Positions 57,139 through 64,000 of a DNA stretch of 64,000 nt are shown here, piece by piece. This DNA comes from Asterias amurensis (Eukaryota > Echinodermata > Asteroidea > Forcipulatida > Asteriidae). The stretch is taken from NCBI RefSeq assembly GCF_032118995.1, contig NC_092663.1, positions 5,022,001 through 5,086,000 of the forward strand, read 5' to 3'. Made by a program: the position numbers and the translations under genes. Positions within the stretch are counted from its first letter, which is position 1, and each line of letters starts with the position of its first letter. The notes below the pieces were generated by a model that did no database searches, was not told where the DNA came from, and saw nothing but the letters and a program-made list of their open reading frames with translations.

Positions 57139-60100
57139 ATGATTCTACTGGAAATAAAGAACAGAATATTAGAGGAAACATTGCTAACCAAATTTGAGAA
57201 TGCTAAAGCTGGGTAAGTTTTTTGGTTATGACTGTTGCACTAAATACGTGATAAAAACTGAATTGACAAGGTGATTATTTTCAATAAGTTTTATCGTTTC
57301 ATTTATGGCAGCATTCAAATTATGGAGACTCAAATTATGGACCCAAATTGTTTCTACAGCCTATATTATATGGAAGATGTAACATTGGCTAATTACAACT
57401 TTAGAATGACAGTACGGTCATGACATTCTACACAATCATTATTCAATCAATGGCGTTGCTGTATTGATAATTTGATAATTTATTGTAATGTTTTTTTAAG
57501 AATTGAAACTGGTTAATTAATGACAATGTTATAGGAAAAGTTTCCGTATGGCGCCACCACTTTTTCATTCGAAATAAAATAATATAGTATCTAATTTACC
57601 TGATTGATATATCCCTTTTTTGTAAAAATGAGTGAAAAAGTGGTGGCGCCATACGGAAAGTTATCCATGTTATATTCAAAATCGAATTGTTTGTGATTCA
57701 CATTCATAGACATAGAAAGAAGTTAAGGCATAGAAAGTGAAATAATGAAATTAGTTATTAATCTAATTGGCAAAACCTTGGACTTGGTATTTGAATTTGA
57801 GTTGAGTGATGGAGTAACAATGACAATGTAAGACCTCTTCAAAAATAGGTCAAATCAACATGCCTTTTAAACAAATTATTTAATAATAACATTATTTATA
57901 ATTAAATAATTATTGTTACTGATAATAATATTAGCACATTGTCATTGCAAATAAGTTTTATGCAAAATAACGCCTAACTTATTATTTTTTTTCAATGATT
58001 AAACAAATTGCAGTGGAGCTTAAACCAAAGTAATATTTGATTCAGATATTCTAACTGTTACTAGCGCTATATAGGCCTACATTACAACAAGTTGTTATTA
58101 ACTTGTACTTTAGTAATACAAAGATAATTGTTTAACAAAATGTTGTTGTCATTAATTTTACAGGGGTAAGGCAGACAGCACTGACATCATCATGGCAGGT
58201 GAGTGTGAAACTAAGAATTGTTGCAAAGTCAGGTTGGCGTAGTGGTGTCTTGCCTCGCCTTCCACCTCTGGGGACCCAGGTTCGAATCCTATGGATTATG
58301 TAGGCACTATGTGGATTGGGTTTTTCAGTCCCTACTTGACTTTGTGGGTTTTCCCTGGAACAATTCTCTGGGGTTTTCCTCCCACTTCCGAAAATGAAAT
58401 GTCTTCATTGTCTTCTCACCTTGTATAGATGTTGAAAAGGCTATGACAAGTATTATCATTGTTTTAGATGTAGATGTATACACAGACTTATATTCAAACT
58501 ATACTTACCAACAAATGTACGTATGTACATGTATGTAATTATGCAATGTTTTTTATGCATCAGATTATGATGGAGTCACATACCACATATCAAATTTTGA
58601 AGGGCAGAAAACTAAGTTGAGGATCAGCATTTCTCTCAAGTTCTACCAGGACCTTCAAAAACATGGAGCAGATGAGGTAAGCAGATTTATTATCCACATG
58701 AGGTCTCCTAAAGCCTTGATACCAAGGGCAGAGCGCAGAGCCTGGTACTATTGATTGGTTAGTCAAGTCTTGACTACTGCTTTTCAACTCAGTTAATCAT
58801 GCTGTAAAGTCTACTTCAAAAATAGTCACAACTTCCTGCTTGGTGAACCATTTGTGTCGCTCACAACTTTTCACGACAACATTATTTACTTACAGAACAC
58901 CAGCAGACATCAGTGACACAATCCTTCAATCGTTTCAGCGTGAATTTTACTCTTTTGCGCCTGCTGAAGCAATATGCTGCAATGCGTCTTGGGAATTAGA
59001 AATTAGTCACGACTGGTGTTGAAGTCGCCACTGTTTGAGAGGCAGCTAGTCGAGTAGGAAATTTCATTAGTCGCCCAGGCTTACAGTGCACTGTATCAAT
59101 ACCTCTTGTCACTAACCCCTTGGAGGGATGTACTGAGAAAAAACGCTGCTAATGTTGACTACTCAACGTGCACTTTTGCTACAACATTTTGTTGTGCAAA
59201 GGTGGTTGACAATTGTGGACACCTTCCACACGAATCAATATTTCTTTTTTCCTTCAAACAGTTGCTTCAGAGAGAGTACGAAGGTCTGATCATTGACACA
59301 GAGGATGGCTACAACGTCTCCCTTCTTTATGACCTGGACAACCTGCCTGAAGATGTTGCTGCTTTTGCAGCAAAGGGGGCGCTGTTGAAGCGCAATTGCT
59401 TCGCTTCGGTCTTCGAGAAATACTTTGACTTCCAGGAGAAGGAAATCTCTGGCCAAGAGAGGGCAGTAATCAAGTATCGAGATGACGAGACCATGTAAGT
59501 TTATTTGTATGATCTCTTTTTTCAATTTCAGTTGAATTTTCTCCCTCAGGTACTAAGTCTCCTTGAGAAAGACACTTAAAACTACAAGTGATTTGTGCCT
59601 TGGATGGGGCATAAAGTCATGGGACCTTACTGTTAAAGTGTCATGCTGGTAAAAGAACCCAGTACACATGTCAGTAATAGAAGAGGTTTACAGTTGTGTT
59701 TCTAGCCTGGTTGGCCGCAGATTGGGCCACATCAACCTGTTAAGTGTTTTGTTCAAGGACACTAGTGTTATGACCAGGACTAGAACCCACACTCTGCTTA
59801 TCTTTACATTAGACGTTAAACCCAATGCACTAATTGCTCGGCCACACAATCAAAATATACATTGGCAAATTTATTATTTTTTTGTTTTCTTTTCAGGTAT
59901 GTTTCTGCTGAGATGGATCGTGTCACGGTTGTGTTCAGCACAGTCTTTAAGGACGATGATGATGTCGTTTTTGGCAAAGTCTTTATGCAGGTAAAGTGAC
60001 TTCAAACTGCATTTTATCCTCTATCAGTTCAAATACTGCTTTCAGCAGCTACCAGGCCCAACCAACTTGTCAAAAGTTCAAAAAGTTTCATCATATAAAT

Positions 60101-62702
60101 GATAGAATTAGCTGGTGCAAACAGCTTACCGTCTACAAGGCCAAATGTCAACCAACACACAAACGGGTGTGTTACAGAACGGTCAAATGGAAAGAAATTA
60201 AAACAGAGAGGCAGATTACAGAGAGGCAGTTGCCAAACATTACAACCGTAAAACATAAACTGTACCTGTGATTACATGTATATCTTGATCTGAGCCAAAT
60301 TAATTGCCTATTATCCAATTTCAACTAGTGCAAAAGACAATTTCAAATCAGCAACAATTAGGTGCTTTGATTCTGGTAAAAAAAATGCTTGACCAGGCAT
60401 GGATCTTTCAACAGTAATGTCAAAGAAAGGCATATACAATCACCTGTATAGATGCAGACCCCTCGCAGCATGTCTATACATATATGAACCACAATGTGTA
60501 CAAGAAAATGTGACAAATGTAACAACAAAAACCCTCCAAGTGTACTCACACTTAATACTCACCTACTCTTTTTGAATGAACCTTTGGTAGGAGTTCAAGG
60601 AGGGTCGACGAGGTAGCCAGAATGCCCCCCAGGTTCTCTTCAGCCACAAGGAACCTCCTCAGGAACTTGCAGGTACAGACGCAGCAATCGGAGATAACAT
60701 CGGATACATCACATTTGGTAAGTTGTGCTGTACTCTCCTTGCTTTATAGTCTCACCACACTCTGGCGTCACACTTTCAGGCTTGAATTACACCAGAGAAG
60801 TGTCTTTTGGCCGAAGTCCATATTCACCTTTGACCCCAGATACATTTCACATGGCCTTCATGTTGCTTGATATTTGCAGTTAAATCTGATGGTCATGTGT
60901 ATACATATAAAGCCAATACCTGTCTCGCGAATATAGACAGGGGACCAGTCTACACTCAATGCTGCTTGATAGCTTCTAGTGGCGGCTGTGGTGCAGCGTA
61001 GTGTGGCGCGGTTGAGTGGATAAGAACATCTGACCCAAGCTCTGGTGTTTCTGATCAGCAGAGTGTGGGTTTCATTTCTGGTTACCTCAAATGCCATTTT
61101 TAAGTCTGGCTTTTCCATTTAGCTTGGTTTCGCCCCTGTGAAATGGATTACTCCAGATTTAATTATATTCTGCGACAATCAATCACTTGAATCCTATATT
61201 TGTTTGATATTAATCGTACCCCATGTCTGTTTTATTTGTAGTTTTGGAGCCACGTCACACCAACCGTAATACCCGTGATAACACTATTAACTTGATCCAT
61301 CTCTTCCGAGACTACCTTCACTACCACATCAAGTGTTCCAAGGTAAGTTACACTCACAAAATGTACCTCTCTCTTTGTCTGAATGGCAAAGTTTACCTTT
61401 GGTTTTAAGAACAGTTTGGCCCTTTTCGAAACCACGGCTTCGGCTATGGCTCAGGCTAGCTTGGCTCTGCGGTTGTTTTGACAATTTTGCGCGAGCTTTT
61501 CGTCCGTGCCCAGGACTTCAGACGAGAGGACGGAGCCTGAAGCCGAATCCAAAGCCAAAGCTGTGGTTTTGAAAAGGGCCTTTGAATGTTTTAATCCCAT
61601 TGAAACAGATTTATACTTGAACCATCCATTAGAAATGTTTGTCTTATTTCAGAGAGATATTACTGAGAGTACTCAGGCTCAAGTTTTGGGGGATAAAAAC
61701 TGATTTGTTTGTTCATAACCAATAACCACATTACTTGCAAGTGAAATGATTCTCAAACTGCCTTATAGACCTGTATCATACTGCAACCATCTTGGTCATG
61801 TTCCTTGTATCCAACTACAGTAACACATGCTAATATTTATTGTACGAAAAGGAACCAGACTATTTTTCTTTTCATTAAGTTGAATGAGGTAAAATCAAGA
61901 TGGTCACCCCATTATAATGGTCTATACTATCAAAACCTTACTGTACGTCTACCAACTTTACTTCATGTTATAATGGTCTTACTGAAAAGAATATTTGTTT
62001 TTCCTGTGCCAGGCCTACATCCACACTCGTATGCGAGCACGCACCTCAGATTTTCTGAAAGTCCTCAACAGGGCACGACCAGAGCACTCATCAAAAGAAA
62101 AGAAAACAATGAGGTATGTTTTGTGTTTCTTTAACAATGCCTTTAGTAACAACACTAGAAAAACTAAGAATCAGTAAGAAAGTTTGTAAGATATTGTACA
62201 CCTATTGGATGAGATTGCCTAACTATTGACATCATTGAAATCATATATTGTCTTTTTCTACTTCCCATTAATTTGTCAATGAACGGAAATTCAAAATTCT
62301 TATTTTCTATTCGCTCAATACATTGAATTGGCTCAATCGAGTAATACTTGTTTGCACAGCCACCGATACACATTTTGTTCATCACTTTTATGAAAACAAC
62401 AGAAAACAATACAATAGCTGTGTCAATGATGAATTAAAAGTCTTTGAGTTTGTCCAATACAAGATCTGCAAAGATTTACTCAATATTTATCTGTTGTTCA
62501 TTTGGTGTCTTGTAACAAAACGTGTACGCATGAGTGTGGCTGTGAGCTTGTACACAATAAAGCTAAGCGTGTTAAGATACTTTTATAAAAAAAAATCACC
62601 TCTACCCAAGTGTTCTATAAATTTGATGTAAATAATTAGTCTAATTTGTTCGCTTTTATTTTCTCTTTTTTATCCAGCGGGAAGACGTTTGTCCGAAACT
62701 AG
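57139..62702 (+). CDS. ARPC2: ARPC2: p34 subunit of the Arp2/3 complex
   Basis: Nine exons: 57139-57212, 58164-58198, 58564-58676, 59262-59494, 59897-59990, 60591-60717, 61242-61342, 62013-62113 and 62678-62702. All borders are GT-AG and the phases close to exactly 301 codons, giving 300 aa, the same length as human ARPC2. The sequence is nearly collinear with human: [122 protein letters not shown], with the C-terminus SGKTFVRN. Known role: with ARPC4 it forms the structural core of Arp2/3, contacts the mother actin filament and supports branched actin nucleation in the cytoplasm. It is divergent from SH3BP5 with ~1.25 kb between the starts. Confidence 0.98.
57534..57666. mobile_element. hAT-like foldback MITE in ARPC2 intron 1, perfect 8-bp TSD
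   Basis: Same family in the opposite orientation; flanked by ATGTTATA at 57526-57533 and 57667-57674. Confidence 0.95.
58222..58440 (+). repeat. tRNA-derived SINE, second type
   Basis: GTTGGCGTAGTGGTGTCTTG (A-box region), B box GGTTCGAATCC, then a body with GACTTTGTGGGTTTTCCCTG and GGGTTTTCCTCCCACTTCC. In ARPC2 intron 2. Confidence 0.8.
58715..59095. repeat. Dispersed repeat shared by ARPC2 intron 3 and TACO1 intron 3
   Basis: GCTTGGTGAACCATTTGTGT, CGCTCACAACTTTTCACGAC, ACACAATCCTTCAATCGTTT and GCAATGCGTCTTGGG recur at about 27190-27400 and 27515-27565. There the copy is split by a (AAT)n-TTACATAGCGC-type repeat. Confidence 0.7.
59700..59860 (-). repeat. tRNA-derived SINE in ARPC2 intron 4
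   Basis: Minus-strand A box TGGCCGAGCAATTAG, B box GGTTCTAGTCCTGGTCATAA, then ACACTAGTGTCCTTG. Confidence 0.78.
60980..61100 (+). repeat. tRNA-derived SINE in ARPC2 intron 6
   Basis: A box TGGCGCGGTTGAGTGGATAA, TCTGATCAGCAGAGTGTGGG and a degraded B box (GGTTTCATTTC). Confidence 0.75.
61418..61580. mobile_element. ~160-bp MITE in ARPC2 intron 7
   Basis: GGCCCTTTTCGAAACCACGG pairs with CTGTGGTTTTGAAAAGGGCC; inner GGCTTCGGCTATGGC / GCCGAATCCAAAGCC. A half copy lies in the ARPC2 upstream region at about 56937-56968. Confidence 0.82.
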
Positions 62703-64000
62703 AAACCTGCGCAAGTAATAAGCAAGAAATGCAGAACTATTTGCTCTCTGGGAGTAGGAAGGAATTTTTTATTATTATCACATTAAAACAAGAAGGTATA
62801 GCATTGGACCAATGTGGTCATAGGGTCATTATACCTTGTTTCCTGTTAAATTATACTTTTACAAAAGAACACCCAAACTTTTACTAGCATGCATGTTCAA
62901 TTTGCACACAGCTCAAGTAGTACATTTTATGGAAATTGCCTTATATTTATCAACTTCTGCATGAAGAGTATTTTGATTCCGATCAGTTTGGCCAAACAAA
63001 GTCATGCAAAAGATTTCTAATCAAAAATATTTGTACTAAGAAGAGTTGTTTCTTCCAGGCATTTTAATTTTGGAAGTAGAAATTGAAGTGTGTCACAGTT
63101 TGATCCAAAACACACTCTCGAGATTCCTTTTGTTCACTCTCGCAATGTACAGTTTAATTCATTAGTGTTTGATATTTTGTGGTTCAGTTTTCATTATGTG
63201 TACTCCAAGTGTATATTGAAGTGGTTTTTGTTAACATGAACGACACCAGGGTCCAATGCTGTACCTTCTCAATAAATATAAAAATTAAAGTCACTTTTGT
63301 AAATCGTAAGCGTAACCTAGATGCATCATCCGGCCTTAATCTCGCAGGAACCGATTATGAAGCTGCCACATTTTGTTGTCTTTTTGTCTGAAATGAAGCC
63401 CTTAACCTTTAATTGGTGCCTCTTTGGAAACTTTCAAAGTTTATGTTAAGTTTTGATTGAAGCTTTGCATGGTGTGGAAAATAAGAAGTAACTATTACTA
63501 GTAAACTTCCAGATACTACGTGTAAATATTTTTGGGGAGGAATATTGGCTCTGTAAAGAGTGTGCTCTTCTCAGATCCAACACTCCTACCAAAAGACATT
63601 TGTATAAGGTTGTACCAGCAAGTTTACTCTAGCTATAGTCACTTCTTGAAGTTGACTTTATCCACAAAGAACTTTGGGGTCAAAACCGATGAATGTACTG
63701 TTTTACCAGAGAGACAGGCAAAATAAGTAGCTGTTTTTAATAATTGAAGTTGGTAAGCTTAATAATTTTTGCAAAATAAATGTATTATGACAAACTACTG
63801 TTATTGAAATATACTTCAAACATTTTGGCTTATTATTAGTATTGTTTTTAACCCAAACTTCTCTAAAGTGAATCATAGATGTTCTTCTGTAAAATCCATT
63901 AATATATTAAGATATTAGTTGGTTCATTAAGGATGTGAACATTATGAAGATTGACGATACATCATGTTAGTGTTGGAGACCTCTTCAGTCACTAGGTGGC
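62703..64000. other. ARPC2 3' UTR and downstream region
   Basis: No second gene is seen. Short open frames (63179, 63532) lack supporting features. Confidence 0.45.
63271..63276 (+). promoter_or_regulatory. ARPC2: Likely poly(A) signal AATAAA of ARPC2
   Basis: AATAAA 570 bp after the ARPC2 stop; an earlier ATTAAA near 62783 is an alternative. There is no transcript evidence. Confidence 0.4.

Noticed and set aside
1-64000. Retroviral, LTR-element, Polinton or other virus-like coding sequence, CRISPR arrays, rRNA
   Set aside because: None seen on either strand; mobile DNA here consists of small non-coding inverted-repeat elements and SINE-type repeats.

Overview
The window is eukaryotic nuclear DNA: AT-rich, gene-sparse, with short GT-AG-bounded exons separated by long introns full of small repeats. 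The encoded proteins are deuterostome-like and non-vertebrate. The abundant foldback and tRNA-derived repeats are of a style I associate with echinoderms. A sea star is my best guess, but that is inference and no search was run.

Layout. 1-6.5 kb is repeat-rich and has no gene I can support. 6.56-17.83 kb (+) is a three-exon gene for a ~958-residue basic, coiled-coil protein that I do not recognise. 19.88-21.93 kb (+) is a two-exon gene for a 344-residue Cys/His protein with two [FY]HxxCY motifs, with a 31-bp minisatellite in its intron. 24.92-30.28 kb (-) is TACO1, the mitochondrial YebC-family protein, in five coding exons. 32.6-41.29 kb (+) is a TARBP2/PRKRA homologue with three double-stranded RNA-binding domains (dsRBDs) in six coding exons. 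45.1-46.64 kb (+) is one large exon encoding a dsRBD plus a complete ADAR-type adenosine deaminase domain. 49.14-55.88 kb (-) is SH3BP5, in seven coding exons. 57.14-62.70 kb (+) is ARPC2, in nine exons giving exactly 300 residues. TACO1 and the TARBP2-like gene are head to head, and so are SH3BP5 and ARPC2.

Main point of interest. The deaminase exon follows the TARBP2/PRKRA-like gene on the same strand, begins at a good splice acceptor, and has no convincing first exon of its own. Its acceptor phase fits the donor of TARBP2-like exon 5, and also fits a weak donor just before the TARBP2-like stop codon. The locus could therefore make both a Dicer-partner-type protein and, through an alternative last exon, a multi-dsRBD adenosine deaminase. 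The deaminase keeps its zinc ligands and catalytic glutamate, unlike the usual description of mammalian ADAD1/2. The 5' end of the dsRBD2 exon, with its acceptor, is also tandemly triplicated.

The non-coding space holds many short inverted-repeat elements. One ~132-bp foldback family has four copies with perfect 8-bp target duplications, which is hAT-like. At least three families are bounded by TTAA, and one of them is inserted inside a tRNA-derived SINE. I saw no rRNA, CRISPR, intact tRNA gene, or retroviral or other virus-like coding sequence.
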